Below the pieces are notes generated by a model. That model was not told the origin of the DNA. It was given only the letters and a program-made list of their open reading frames with translations, and did no database searches. From Roseomonas sp. (GTDB taxonomy: Bacteria > Pseudomonadota > Alphaproteobacteria > Acetobacterales > Acetobacteraceae): DNA of 64,000 nucleotides. This document shows positions 1-8,594 of the stretch, one piece after another. The position numbers and the translations under genes were made by a program. The stretch lies in contig JADCFN010000003.1 in the NCBI GenBank assembly GCA_020249505.1, forward strand, positions 248,001 to 312,000. The letters are read 5' to 3'. Position 1 is the first letter of the stretch. The number at the start of each line of letters is the position of its first letter.

Positions 1-360
1 CTGCGGACCGCCGGTCACGGGGCCGAAATCTTGGCGCGCATTGATCTTGCTTATGGCCTGAGCGCTGGGGCAGCGCTCAGCTTCGGGCTTGCGCGGGTTT
101 TTTGGGGTGCGCGCGGAAGCGGTTTTTACCTGGAAAACCCCGTTTTTTGGCTGAAGCTCGGGCTATTCCTGCTGATTGCGCTGGTCTCCATCCGGCCAAC
201 CATGACCTTCATCCGCTGGCGCCGTTTGGCGCGGGCGGGGATCGGCGCACCGCCGGCCATTGAAATCGCAACGACGCGCCGCTGGGTACTGCTTCAGGCC
301 GGGCTTTTGATCGCCCTGCCGATCTTCGCCGCCCTCATGGCGCGCGGCATCGGGCTTTGA
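1..360 (+). CDS. DUF2214 family membrane protein, 5' end cut by window
   Basis: The frame is open from base 1, so the real start lies upstream; a TTG at base 31 is available but the family is longer (about 150 residues), so I treat this as a C-terminal fragment. Visible are a Y-G-L-S-A-G helix, a conserved NPVFWLK stretch, a helix following it, the PT-x-x-F-I-R-W-R-R loop and a last helix. This order matches the DUF2214 predicted inner-membrane family. Function is unknown. It ends 48 bases before an SDR gene on the same strand. Confidence 0.75.
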   Translation: MRTAGHGAEILARIDLAYGLSAGAALSFGLARVFWGARGSGFYLENPVFWLKLGLFLLIALVSIRPTMTFIRWRRLARAGIGAPPAIEIATTRRWVLLQAGLLIALPIFAALMARGIGL

Positions 361-408
361 TGACGGCCATCTCGCAACCCCTGCGCGCCCCCCCGGAAAG
401 GAGCATTC

Positions 409-1197
409 ATGAAACGACAAGTGGCGGTCATCACAGGCGCCTCATCAGGTATCGGGGCCGGCTTGGCGGAAGCGCTGGCGGCGCGTGGGGCGCAGGTGGT
501 CTTGGTGGCGCGATCCGCGCCGCGGCTTGAAGAACTGGCCGCGCGCCTCAGGCACGCCGGCGGCATTGCGCATGTGCTGCCGATGGACCTTACCGAAGAT
601 GGCGCTGCCCAAAAGCTGCATGCAGCGGTGCGCACCCTGGACCTGCCGGTTGATACGCTGATCAATAATGCCGGCACCGGCTATTACGGCCCCTTCGAAA
701 GCGAGCCCATCGAACGTCTGACCCAAACCTTGCAACTGAATATCGTCGCACTGGCGGAGGTGACGCGGCTATTCGTGCCTGAATTATTGTTGCGGAAAGG
801 GACCATCCTCAATATCGCTTCAACGGCTGCCTTCCAGCCCACCCCCTTCATGAGCAGCTATGGCGCGACCAAGGCATTTGTCCTGTCCTTCTCGGAAGCC
901 TTATGGGCCGAATATCGCCATCGTGGCTTGCGTGTTGCGGCGGTTTGCCCAGGTCCGGTCGAGACACCCTTCATCAATGCCATGGGCGCTGATGTACGCC
1001 GGACATCAATTTTCCGAAACCCAATGACGATTGAAGCAGCGGTCGGGGCCTGCCTGAAGGCGCTCGATGCTTCCGGTCCGTCCAGGATTGTGGGAACCAT
1101 GAATTGGTTTTCGGCGCAGATGGTCCGGCTTTCCCCACGGATGTTCACGGCCTTGCTAAGCGCTGCGATGCTGAAGCAAGGCGGCAAAAATCAATGA
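409..1197 (+). CDS. Short-chain dehydrogenase/reductase (SDR)
   Basis: A 262-residue classical SDR, a cytosolic NAD(P)-dependent oxidoreductase. The cofactor motif TGASSGIG lies at residues 9-16, NNAG at 86-89, and the catalytic set Ser138, Tyr151 and Lys155 (YGATK) is intact. The C-terminal part after PGPVETPF is the substrate region. The ATG follows a GGAAAGGAG Shine-Dalgarno sequence. The substrate cannot be read from sequence; the overall form is like DltE/YqjQ-type SDRs. It is followed closely by a DUF2141 gene and a small tandem repeat covers its stop codon. Confidence 0.88.
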   Translation: MKRQVAVITGASSGIGAGLAEALAARGAQVVLVARSAPRLEELAARLRHAGGIAHVLPMDLTEDGAAQKLHAAVRTLDLPVDTLINNAGTGYYGPFESEPIERLTQTLQLNIVALAEVTRLFVPELLLRKGTILNIASTAAFQPTPFMSSYGATKAFVLSFSEALWAEYRHRGLRVAAVCPGPVETPFINAMGADVRRTSIFRNPMTIEAAVGACLKALDASGPSRIVGTMNWFSAQMVRLSPRMFTALLSAAMLKQGGKNQ

Positions 1198-1212
1198 TCA
1201 AATCAATGATCA
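1189..1212 (+). repeat. Perfect tandem 12-bp repeat over a stop codon
   Basis: The unit AATCAATGATCA occurs twice head to tail (1189-1200 and 1201-1212). Each unit contains the palindrome TGATCA. Because the unit is 12 bases, the stop codon of the upstream SDR at 1195-1197 is repeated in frame at 1207-1209. It looks like a local slippage duplication. Confidence 0.85.
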
Positions 1213-1235
1213 ACAACAAGAAAGGAAGCATCGCC

Positions 1236-1688
1236 ATGACAACCCCGCACCATATCTCGCTACTGCTTGCCTGCGCCATGATCGGCATCGCCGCCACGGC
1301 ATCCGCCTCATCCGGCGGCAGGATTGAAGCTGCGGTCTCGGGCGTTTCGAATGCGCAAGGCATGGTGGGCTGCGCGTTATTCTCCTCAGCGGCCGGATTT
1401 CCGCTGGAATCGGACAAGCCCAGCGTCAGGATTCTGCGCGTGACACCGGCAGCCGGCGCGGCGCTGTGCATCTTTGATAACGTGCCGCCAGGAACCTATG
1501 CCATCGCCGTGGTGCATGACACCAATGGCAATGGGCGAGCCGATACGAATTTTCTCGGTATGCCGACCGAAGGCGTTGGCGTCAGCAATAATGTGATGCC
1601 CAGAATGTCGGCACCAACCTTTGACGCCAATAAATTCAGCGTCGCCGCAGGGCATGTCACCAGGCTTGCCATTACCTTGCGCTATTGA
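1236..1688 (+). CDS. DUF2141 family exported protein
   Basis: A 150-residue protein with an N-terminal signal peptide (hydrophobic core about residues 7-21, cleavage near ASA-SS). The mature part carries the DUF2141 pattern: G-x-V-G-C-A-L-F near the start, then V-P-P-G-T-Y-A-I-A-V-V-H-D-x-N-x-N-G and a G-x-P-x-E-G-x-G-x-S-N segment. Predicted location is periplasm or outer surface; no enzymatic role is known. I chose the ATG at 1236 because AAAGGAAG lies just upstream and the signal peptide begins there; an in-frame start at 1104 would overlap the SDR gene. Confidence 0.8.
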   Translation: MTTPHHISLLLACAMIGIAATASASSGGRIEAAVSGVSNAQGMVGCALFSSAAGFPLESDKPSVRILRVTPAAGAALCIFDNVPPGTYAIAVVHDTNGNGRADTNFLGMPTEGVGVSNNVMPRMSAPTFDANKFSVAAGHVTRLAITLRY

Positions 1689-1700
1689 TCGATTTATCGA

Positions 1701-1720
1701 GCCAAGCAATCTCGCTTGGC
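1701..1720. terminator. Possible bidirectional terminator hairpin
   Basis: The arms GCCAAGC (1701-1707) and GCTTGGC (1714-1720) form a 7-bp perfect stem with a 6-nt loop between the convergent DUF2141 and histidine kinase genes. There is no clear T-tract on either side, so it may be only a weak or Rho-assisted terminator. Confidence 0.35.
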
Positions 1721-1730
1721 GGGGAAATGC

Positions 1731-3095
1731 TCAAACCGGCAGGCTTGCCACCGCGATCAAGCCGCCCTCTGGCCGGTTTTGCAGCACCACATCGCCACCA
1801 TGCCCGCGCAGGATATTGCGCGCGATGGTGAGCCCAAGCCCCGTGCCGCCGGTTTCGCGGTTGCGGCTTGCTTCAAGGCGCCGGAAGGGGGTGAAAACCG
1901 CTTCCAGCTCTGCTTCTGGAATGCCGGGGCCTTCATCGGCGACCATCAGCCGCACCAGGCCCGCATTTTCCTGTGTTAGGTGCAGGCGCGCCGCACCACC
2001 ATAATTCAGCGCATTGGCGACCAGATTGGCGATGGCGCGCTTCAGCGCCAAAGGCTTGGCGCGGATCACCAGCTTTTCCGGCCCCTCATAGCTGATCTTT
2101 TCCGCCTGATCGGGGTGCGCATCACTCGCCTCATCCGCCACCGTTCGGCAAAGCGCGGCGATATCCATCTGCGTCGCGGGTTCTGTCGCGGCATCATCAC
2201 GCGCGAAGGTGAGTGTCGCGCCGATCATCGCTTCCATCTCATCCAAATCGGCGAGCATTTTGCGCCGCTGTTCATCATCTTCCATGAATTCGGCGCGGAG
2301 TTTCAGCCGCGTGATCGGCGTGCGCAGATCATGGCCGATGGCGGCCAGCATTTGCGTACGGTCCGCCACAAAAAGCCTGATGCGCGCAGCCATTTCATTG
2401 AAGGCGCGGGCGGCGGTCGCAACCTCGGTCGGGCCATTTTCGGATAAGGGCGGCGTATTCACATCCCGCCCGAGCCTATTTGCCGCCTCCGCCAAAAGCC
2501 GCACCGGGCGCATAAGTCGCGCAACGGCCCAAAGGATCAGCAGGACAGCCGCCAAGGTCATGCCCAAAAACGCGGCGAGGAAGGTGTCCGAATGCCAGGG
2601 CCGCGGCGTGGGCAAGGATGCTCGTAGATTGAGCCACGGCCCATCCGGCAAACGTAGTGACGCGGCAAACCCGGCCGGCCCCAATTCCGCAATGCGGATT
2701 TCGCGCGGGCGCAGCCGCGGCGGGCCGGAAGAAAGCAGATCAAGCCTGAACAGCCTCAGGATATGTGGGGAGACCGGCGGCGCGCCGACGCGCACAATCG
2801 GCGCCAAATCCAAATCCACCGTGAGCCCTTCGGGCAGATCAAGATCGGCAATGATTTGCGGGCGCCGATCCGGCGCTGTCAGTACGGCAGTGCGCCAGGC
2901 GCCCAGGCTGCGCCCAGCGATTTCGCGCGCCTGGACGAAGCGCTGCAAATCAACGCGGTCCAAGGCATGGATCGTAAGCCCCGCCGCCTGCACCAGCATC
3001 AGCGCGACAATCAGCGCAACGGCGGTGCGGCCACCCAGGCTGCCAGGCCACCAACGTCGCCGCGCGGGCGCGGCGACAGGGGCGGCTTCAGCCAC
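1731..3095 (-). CDS. EnvZ-like sensor histidine kinase
   Basis: A 454-residue membrane sensor kinase. Predicted helices at about 23-44 and 171-193 flank a periplasmic sensor region of about 125 residues; a HAMP linker follows (about 192-245). The H-box IGHDLRTPITR has His255, the N-box is NLVANALNYGG (357-367), and the ATP lid contains DEGPGIPE and GGTGLGLTIA. It should autophosphorylate and pass phosphate to the regulator encoded just upstream. The GTG start lies inside the end of the regulator gene (8-base overlap), implying translational coupling. The stimulus is not readable; EnvZ-like kinases often sense envelope conditions. Confidence 0.92.
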   Translation of the reverse strand: MAEAAPVAAPARRRWWPGSLGGRTAVALIVALMLVQAAGLTIHALDRVDLQRFVQAREIAGRSLGAWRTAVLTAPDRRPQIIADLDLPEGLTVDLDLAPIVRVGAPPVSPHILRLFRLDLLSSGPPRLRPREIRIAELGPAGFAASLRLPDGPWLNLRASLPTPRPWHSDTFLAAFLGMTLAAVLLILWAVARLMRPVRLLAEAANRLGRDVNTPPLSENGPTEVATAARAFNEMAARIRLFVADRTQMLAAIGHDLRTPITRLKLRAEFMEDDEQRRKMLADLDEMEAMIGATLTFARDDAATEPATQMDIAALCRTVADEASDAHPDQAEKISYEGPEKLVIRAKPLALKRAIANLVANALNYGGAARLHLTQENAGLVRLMVADEGPGIPEAELEAVFTPFRRLEASRNRETGGTGLGLTIARNILRGHGGDVVLQNRPEGGLIAVASLPV

Positions 3096-3807
3096 GATCC
3101 ACCGTGGTTGCCAGCACGTAGCCGCCGCCGCGTACGGTTTTGATCAAGGCAGGGTTGCGGCCATCATCTTCCAGGCGTCGACGGAGCCGCGACACCGCGA
3201 CATCTATGGCGCGATCATAAGGCCCTGCCTGCCGGCCGCGCAGCAAATCCATCAGCATGTCACGCGTCAGCACGCGATTGGGCCGGTCCAGCAGCACCAG
3301 CAGCAATTCATACTCGCCGCCGGTCAAGGGGACTTCTACCCCATCCGGATTAAGCAGGCGCCGGCGCGAAGGCTCCAAAGTCCAGCCGGAAAAGCTGATC
3401 ACCTTGGCGGGCGGTTCCTTGGCGGCAGCGCCATCGCCGGAAGCGCGGCGCAGCACGGCGCGAATGCGTGCCAGCAATTCGCGCGGGTTGAAGGGTTTTG
3501 CCAGGTAATCATCGGCGCCCAGTTCAAGCCCCACGATGCGGTCCGTTTCTTCCCCCATCGCGGTCAGGATCACGATGGGCACATCGGATTGCGTCCGCAG
3601 CCAGCGCGCGAAATCAAGCCCGGATTCGCCCGGCATCATCAGATCCAGCACCACAAGATGATAGCGCCCAAGCGGCCATAGCCGGCGTGCTTCACGCGCA
3701 TCGCGCGCGGCGCTGACGCGCAAGCCCTGTTTTTCCAGGAAGCGCGAGAGAAGGTCGCGGATTTCGCGATCATCATCAACAATCAGGATATGCGGTGCGT
3801 TTTCCAT
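3088..3807 (-). CDS. OmpR-family response regulator
   Basis: A 239-residue two-domain regulator. The receiver has the acidic pocket DDD at 11-13, phosphoacceptor Asp55 in VVLDLMMPG, Thr83 and Lys105 (KPF). The winged-helix DNA-binding domain (about 135-235) ends with the VRGGGYVL signature of OmpR/PhoB proteins. It is first in a two-gene operon with the EnvZ-like kinase. The promoter should be in the 264-base divergent gap to the glycosylase gene, but I could not identify boxes with confidence. Targets are unknown. Confidence 0.93.
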   Translation of the reverse strand: MENAPHILIVDDDREIRDLLSRFLEKQGLRVSAARDAREARRLWPLGRYHLVVLDLMMPGESGLDFARWLRTQSDVPIVILTAMGEETDRIVGLELGADDYLAKPFNPRELLARIRAVLRRASGDGAAAKEPPAKVISFSGWTLEPSRRRLLNPDGVEVPLTGGEYELLLVLLDRPNRVLTRDMLMDLLRGRQAGPYDRAIDVAVSRLRRRLEDDGRNPALIKTVRGGGYVLATTVDRG

Positions 3808-4071
3808 GCGCTGTTACATGCGTGTTTTCATTGCCTAATTCATCAGCCCATGTTGCGAAGTGTATCGGGCGCGGTGCCCGTTGCTGTTCGTTTCACTTTG
3901 CCATGCCGCACGCCTTTTGCCAGCAATATTCGCGCACCAGGTCATTGCCTATCGGAACAGCGCCTGACTTGCCCCCCTAAACTACCACGGCCTGTCTCCG
4001 CTGGTGCGCCCCGGCCTTACCGCTGGGGCGCATCACTATTGTGACGGCCAAGCTGGCGCTATGCAGCAGGC
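3808..4071. other. 264-bp divergent intergenic region
   Basis: Separates the two-component operon (minus) from the DNA glycosylase gene (plus) and must hold both promoters. I see a short inverted repeat, CGGGC at 3866-3870 and GCCCG at 3876-3880, but no convincing -35/-10 pair and no RNA gene. Confidence 0.4.
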
Positions 4072-4737
4072 ATGGAAAAGCCATCCTCCGCCACGCTTGC
4101 CGCTGATGCGCCTGAATGGGCCAGTCGCGCCTTGGCGGAGCTGACACAGCTTGATCCATTGCTAGGTACCATTCCGCAACGCGCCGGGCCCCTGCCTTGG
4201 CGCCGGCGGGAAGCAGGCTTTGCCGGTTTGCTCAGAAGCCTTTGCGGGCAAATGATCTCCAATCAGGCCGCCACTGCGATTTGGGGGCGGCTTGCTGCCC
4301 TGCCTGGGGCGCTTAACCCGGATGGGCTGCTGGCGCTGAGCGATGAGGCATTGCAGGGCGCGGGGCTATCGCGCCCAAAGCTCCGCCATGCCCGCGCGCT
4401 GGCCGAGGCATTCGCGGATGGCCGGCTTTCGGCGGCGGTGCTGGCGGATTTGCGAGATGAGGCGGCAGTTGCGGCCATTGCGGCCATTCCAGGCTTTGGC
4501 CCCTGGACGGCGGAGGTGCATCTGCTGTTTGGTCTGGGTCGCCCGGATATCTTCCCCGCCGGCGATCTTGCCCTGGCGGCGTCGGTCGCTGCGCTGCGCG
4601 ATATGCCGGAGCGCCCCAAGCCCAAGCAATTGGCCGAATTGGCGAAGGCATGGCGCCCTTGGCGTTCCATGGCGGCGCGGCTTTTGTGGCATCATTGGCG
4701 GCATGTAACGGGCCGCCCCGCTGGAGAGGCTGGATAG
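4072..4737 (+). CDS. DNA-3-methyladenine glycosylase II (AlkA type)
   Basis: A 221-residue HhH-GPD base-excision repair glycosylase that removes alkylated bases such as 3-methyladenine. The helix-hairpin-helix motif IPGFGPWTAEVH spans 139-150 and the catalytic aspartate is Asp165 in FPAGDLAL. The family motif R-S-L-C-G-Q-M-I-S-N-Q-A-A is at 55-67. It lacks the N-terminal domain of E. coli AlkA, like the compact MagIII/AfAlkA-style bacterial enzymes. It stands alone, upstream of an aminotransferase on the same strand. Confidence 0.88.
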   Translation: MEKPSSATLAADAPEWASRALAELTQLDPLLGTIPQRAGPLPWRRREAGFAGLLRSLCGQMISNQAATAIWGRLAALPGALNPDGLLALSDEALQGAGLSRPKLRHARALAEAFADGRLSAAVLADLRDEAAVAAIAAIPGFGPWTAEVHLLFGLGRPDIFPAGDLALAASVAALRDMPERPKPKQLAELAKAWRPWRSMAARLLWHHWRHVTGRPAGEAG

Positions 4738-4802
4738 CCAGCCCGGCTGCGGCCCCAAAAACGCCCATGGACGGCGCCACGCAGTGATGGTTCCTTGCGC
4801 TG

Positions 4803-5960
4803 ATGGATTTGCCGCTTTCCCCCCGAATCCGCGCCACCGGCGCCCCGCCCATTCCCGCCGTACGCGGCTGGGCCGCCCGCTATCAGGGCGGCGCCGGTCC
4901 GGTCCTGGACATGACCCAGGCCGTGCCGGGCTATCCGCCGCATGCTGATCTGCTCGCGCGGCTCGCTGCCGCGGCGGGGGATGCGAAATCCGCCGGCTAT
5001 GGACCGATTGAAGGCGAAGCCGCTTTGCGAGAGGCGCTAGCGGCCGATATGGCGCGCGCCTATAGGGCGCGGATCGGGGCTGGCGATATCGCCATCACCG
5101 CCGGCGGCAATCTGGCCTTTACGCTGGCCATGATGACGCTCGCTGGTGCGGGGGATGCGGTGATGCTGCCCGCGCCCTGGTATTTCAACCATCGCATGGC
5201 GATCGAAGCGCTTGGCATCCCCTGCCGCGTTTTGCCTTGCCGGGCAGAGGATGGCTTCCTGCCCGATCCCGCCTTGGCGGCAACGCTGATGCAAGGCGTG
5301 CGTGCGATTGTTTTGGTGACACCGAATAACCCAACCGGCGCCACATACTCACCAGAACTCGTCACACAATTTGCCAAGCTCTGCCACGATCACGGCGCCT
5401 GGCTGGTGCTGGATGAAACCTATCGCGATTTCATCCCGGAAGCCGCTGGCGCGCCGCATGGTTTGTTCCAGGATGCGACATGGCAGGATCATGTCGTGCA
5501 TCTTTATTCCTTTTCGAAAGCCTATTGCGTGCCGGGCCATCGTGTCGGCGCCATTGCGGCTGGTGCGGGGTTTCAGCGCGAATTGGCAAAGGCCATTGAT
5601 ACGGTGCAAATCTGCCCACCACGTGCGGCGCAAATCGCGCTGGCGTGGGGCGTGGAAGCCTTGCGGGATTGGCGCGCGGGCAATCGCGCCATCATGGCCG
5701 GACGTGCTGCGGCTTTTCGCACTGCCATGGCGCCGATCAATGCCTGGCGGATTGATGCACTCGGCACTTATTTCGCGTATTTGCGCCTGCCCGATGGCGC
5801 CGGAGATTCTGAAGCCACCGCCGAGGCGCTTGCCGTGGAACGTGGCCTGCTTGGGCTGCCGGGGAGCTTTTTCGGCCCCGACCAGGAGAGGCATTTGCGG
5901 CTCGCTTTCGCTAATGCCGAAGAAGCGGTGATTGCCGCCGTGCCGGGGCGGCTCGCGTAA
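4803..5960 (+). CDS. PLP-dependent class I/II aminotransferase
   Basis: A 385-residue fold-type I aminotransferase. Key residues: NNPTG at 175-179, Asp204 and Tyr207 in LVLDETYRDF (pyridine nitrogen and phenol contacts), and the Schiff-base lysine Lys239 in YSFSKAY, followed by GHRVG. It resembles aspartate/aromatic aminotransferases; the substrate pair is not determined by sequence. It begins 65 bases after the glycosylase gene. Confidence 0.85.
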   Translation: MDLPLSPRIRATGAPPIPAVRGWAARYQGGAGPVLDMTQAVPGYPPHADLLARLAAAAGDAKSAGYGPIEGEAALREALAADMARAYRARIGAGDIAITAGGNLAFTLAMMTLAGAGDAVMLPAPWYFNHRMAIEALGIPCRVLPCRAEDGFLPDPALAATLMQGVRAIVLVTPNNPTGATYSPELVTQFAKLCHDHGAWLVLDETYRDFIPEAAGAPHGLFQDATWQDHVVHLYSFSKAYCVPGHRVGAIAAGAGFQRELAKAIDTVQICPPRAAQIALAWGVEALRDWRAGNRAIMAGRAAAFRTAMAPINAWRIDALGTYFAYLRLPDGAGDSEATAEALAVERGLLGLPGSFFGPDQERHLRLAFANAEEAVIAAVPGRLA

Positions 5961-6013
5961 CGATCTTCCCTACCCGATCGTCAATTCCGGGTATTGCGCC
6001 TGCCGTAGAAGGT

Positions 6014-6784
6014 TTAATTGCCGAGATTCCGCCCGTTGTTATTGCTGAGCACGATCTCGTCGATCGAGCAGATGCGATCCTGAAGCAATGCGAAGCGGAT
6101 GCAGTCGAAGACGTTTCTGGCGGTCAGAGTACGGTCTTCGAATGCGTCGCGGCGATATTCCCACTTTGCGGGATCAAGCGGTGAGGTGTTGTGGAAGTCC
6201 GGAGGATAGATCGTGAGCACACGCACGCCGCTCTCCCGCAAACGATGCCGCAGCCGCTCAGAAAACAAAGCTTGGGCGGCTTTTGCGGCGCTGAACGCTT
6301 CATTGATCGCACGCAGATTGTTACGCAACGCGGTGGTACCGTTGAGGAATACCACATCGGCAGCCGAAGAACGATTGATCAACGGCAAGAGATGCTTGGT
6401 GAGGATAAATGGGCCGGTGGCGGTTGATGCCACCGCCTTGACGATGTCGTCATCGGAAGTATCAACGAAATCATTCCTGAGCCAAAAGCCCGCGTTGTGG
6501 ATCAGAATGTCGATCCGGTCCGTAAAACGTTCGATCTCAGCCCGAACTCCAGCAAGTTGCCGCATATCAGTAAGATCGATTGGGAAGCACGCTATGTTCG
6601 TTGCCGGCAGTGTGCTCCGCACGATCGTCTCGGTCGCGCGGGCGTTCTCAATTTTGCGGGCGGACAGCAGCAGGTCGGCCCCAAGGCGTGCAAAGTTGAT
6701 TGCAAGCGTCCGGCCAAAATCCCGGCCGGCGCCCGTGATCAAGACCTTTTTTCCGGCGAACGGCATCGACTTTTCCACTGTCAT
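6014..6784 (-). CDS. Atypical SDR-family protein, catalytic Tyr replaced by Phe
   Basis: A 256-residue Rossmann-fold SDR-like protein. The cofactor motif TGAGRDFG (17-24) and HNAG (96-99) are present, but the YxxxK site reads FSAAK (Phe164, Lys168) and the serine position is occupied by threonine (Thr151 region). The canonical proton-donating tyrosine is thus missing, so it may not be a normal oxidoreductase. Its base composition is lower than that of its neighbours (three 60-base lines I counted give 52-53% G+C, against 73% in a line of the adjacent aminotransferase), suggesting acquisition by transfer. It sits alone between convergent or unrelated genes. Confidence 0.75.
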   Translation of the reverse strand: MTVEKSMPFAGKKVLITGAGRDFGRTLAINFARLGADLLLSARKIENARATETIVRSTLPATNIACFPIDLTDMRQLAGVRAEIERFTDRIDILIHNAGFWLRNDFVDTSDDDIVKAVASTATGPFILTKHLLPLINRSSAADVVFLNGTTALRNNLRAINEAFSAAKAAQALFSERLRHRLRESGVRVLTIYPPDFHNTSPLDPAKWEYRRDAFEDRTLTARNVFDCIRFALLQDRICSIDEIVLSNNNGRNLGN

Positions 6785-6811
6785 GCCGCCACCACGCCGC
6801 CCTCATTCGCC

Positions 6812-7504
6812 TTATGCTACGCGGAGCGGTTGAATATTCCGTACGCTCAACAAGGTAAAAATGCCGCCCGGCTGGCAGGGTTCCATCGCTTCCACAGTCA
6901 CGTTTTCCGGGTTCAGCAAGTCGCGCAGCGCGAAATCCGGATGCCAGCCCAGCCGGCGTGACAGCGGCGCCATGGCGCGTTCCACCCACCAGCGCGGGCC
7001 ACCTTCTGCCGCGAAGTGATTGACGAAAAGCAGATGCCCGCCGGGGCGCACCACGCGCGACATTTCCGCATAAAGCCGGCGTGCATCGGGCACCACACTC
7101 GCGGTAAACATGGCAACCGCAATATCGAAGGACGCGTCTTCGAAAGCCATTTCTTCCGCGTTCATTTCAACCAAGCCGCGCACATGGGAAAGCTTGTCTT
7201 CCGCCACGCGTTCATGCGCTTTGGCGAGCATTTCCCGCGACAGGTCAATGCCCACCACCTGCAAATCACGCCGATAAAGCGGCAGCGCCAAGCCAGTGCC
7301 AACACCCACTTCCAAAACGCGCGGCCCGGCAAGACGATTGACGGCTTCAACTGCGCGACGACGCCCAAAGGCGGAAACACCACCAAAGACCAGATCATAA
7401 ACACCCGCCCAGCGGCGATAGGCTTCGCGCACACTATCGGCGTCCAGCGCTTCACGCGCGTGACCCCGTTCTTCTGCGCCCTTGGCGAGACCGATATTTG
7501 CCAT
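6812..7504 (-). CDS. PmtA-like phosphatidylethanolamine N-methyltransferase
   Basis: A 230-residue class I SAM-dependent methyltransferase. The N-terminal YRRWAGVYDLVFGGV segment (29-43) is typical of the Rhodobacter-type phospholipid N-methyltransferase PmtA, followed by SAM motif I VLEVGVGTGLALP (63-75) and V-V-G-I-D-L-S. It would methylate phosphatidylethanolamine towards phosphatidylcholine at the membrane surface. The start at 7504 is preferred because the family alignment begins there; 21 upstream codons are open. A generic methyltransferase role (ubiquinone or other) is the alternative. Confidence 0.75.
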   Translation of the reverse strand: MANIGLAKGAEERGHAREALDADSVREAYRRWAGVYDLVFGGVSAFGRRRAVEAVNRLAGPRVLEVGVGTGLALPLYRRDLQVVGIDLSREMLAKAHERVAEDKLSHVRGLVEMNAEEMAFEDASFDIAVAMFTASVVPDARRLYAEMSRVVRPGGHLLFVNHFAAEGGPRWWVERAMAPLSRRLGWHPDFALRDLLNPENVTVEAMEPCQPGGIFTLLSVRNIQPLRVA

Positions 7505-7616
7505 TGGAATCCTGATTCCCTGCGCTTGAATGCGAGGGCATGAACACCGCAAATAAGGTCTCGTCAATCTTTTTGCTAGGGTTTGTGAGTGCCCGCAAAA
7601 TCTGACACAAAATGTG

Positions 7617-8486
7617 TCAATTCTTCCTGTCTTTTCCGGTCATGGCGACCATCAAGCCACTGACCGCAATCACCGCCATACCAAGCCAGGTAATGGCATC
7701 TGGCGCATCGCCAAAAACCAGCACCCCCGCCACCACCGCCCAGATCATTTGCGTATAGGAAAGTGGTGCCAGCAGGCTGGCCGGCGCGCGCGCAAAGGCC
7801 AGCACCAAAAGCCCGTGGGAGGCACCGCCAAGCAGCCCCAGCAGTACAAGCGCCACCCAATCAAGCGCACTCGGCCAGACCCAGACCATGGGGAGCGAGG
7901 CCGAGGTCAGCAGCGTCGCCGCAAAAGACGTATGCAGGATAGTAGTGCGCGGGTCATCCAGCGCGGCGAGCTTGCGCGTCAGGATCTGGTAGAAGGCGAA
8001 AAGCGCGGCGGCGCCGAGCGGCAAGGCCATAGCCCAATGCGCGGGCTCCCCGGCGAGTAGGAAGGGCGGGCGCAGCAGGATTACCACCCCGGCAAAGCCA
8101 AGCCCCATGCCGAACCAGCGCAAGGGGCCGATCCGCTCACCAAGCCAAATGGCCGCCAGCGCCAGGGTGAATAGCGGCGAGGCAAAGCCAACCGCGGTCG
8201 CATCCGCGAGCGGGATATGCACCAGCGCCGAGGAGAACAGGAAATTGCACGCCGCCAATAACAGGCTGCGGAAGGTTTGCAGCCCCGGCGCGCGGGACCG
8301 CCAGGGCAGGCTGCCCGTGATCAGCCGCATGGCGATGGTGACGGCAATAAAGCTGAACAGAAACCGCGCCCACATTAATTGCGGGACGGCGAAGCTCAGC
8401 GTCATCAGCTTCAGCAGCGTATCCATGGCGACGAATAGCGCCAGCGCCAAAAGCTGCAACAATACGCCGGCAAGGACAGAATTCAT
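7617..8486 (-). CDS. EamA/DMT-family transporter
   Basis: A 289-residue inner-membrane protein with about ten hydrophobic helices in two EamA repeats, the drug/metabolite transporter layout. Each repeat ends with a helix of the type G-x-x-L-x-x-G-E/D (IWLGERIGPLRW in the first, GVLVFGDAPDAITW in the second). Such carriers usually export amino acids or metabolites, or act as S-adenosylmethionine carriers; the substrate is not readable. It lies 112 bases upstream of the phospholipid methyltransferase gene on the same strand, so an operon is possible but not shown. Confidence 0.85.
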   Translation of the reverse strand: MNSVLAGVLLQLLALALFVAMDTLLKLMTLSFAVPQLMWARFLFSFIAVTIAMRLITGSLPWRSRAPGLQTFRSLLLAACNFLFSSALVHIPLADATAVGFASPLFTLALAAIWLGERIGPLRWFGMGLGFAGVVILLRPPFLLAGEPAHWAMALPLGAAALFAFYQILTRKLAALDDPRTTILHTSFAATLLTSASLPMVWVWPSALDWVALVLLGLLGGASHGLLVLAFARAPASLLAPLSYTQMIWAVVAGVLVFGDAPDAITWLGMAVIAVSGLMVAMTGKDRKN

Positions 8487-8594
8487 GCGCCCCTTCTACG
8501 GCACGATCCGGCGCCGCGCAGTATCCTTTGTAAGCTTCAGCAACCGGGCGCAGAAGCCTTTAGTTCCAAGCGAAATCACCAGGAGACCCAGACG

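Noticed and set aside
2209..3681. A 490-codon open frame on the plus strand opposite the two-component genes
   Set aside because: It is antisense to two clear, domain-complete genes, has Arg/Ser-rich low-complexity sequence, and matches no family; such frames are common in GC-rich DNA.
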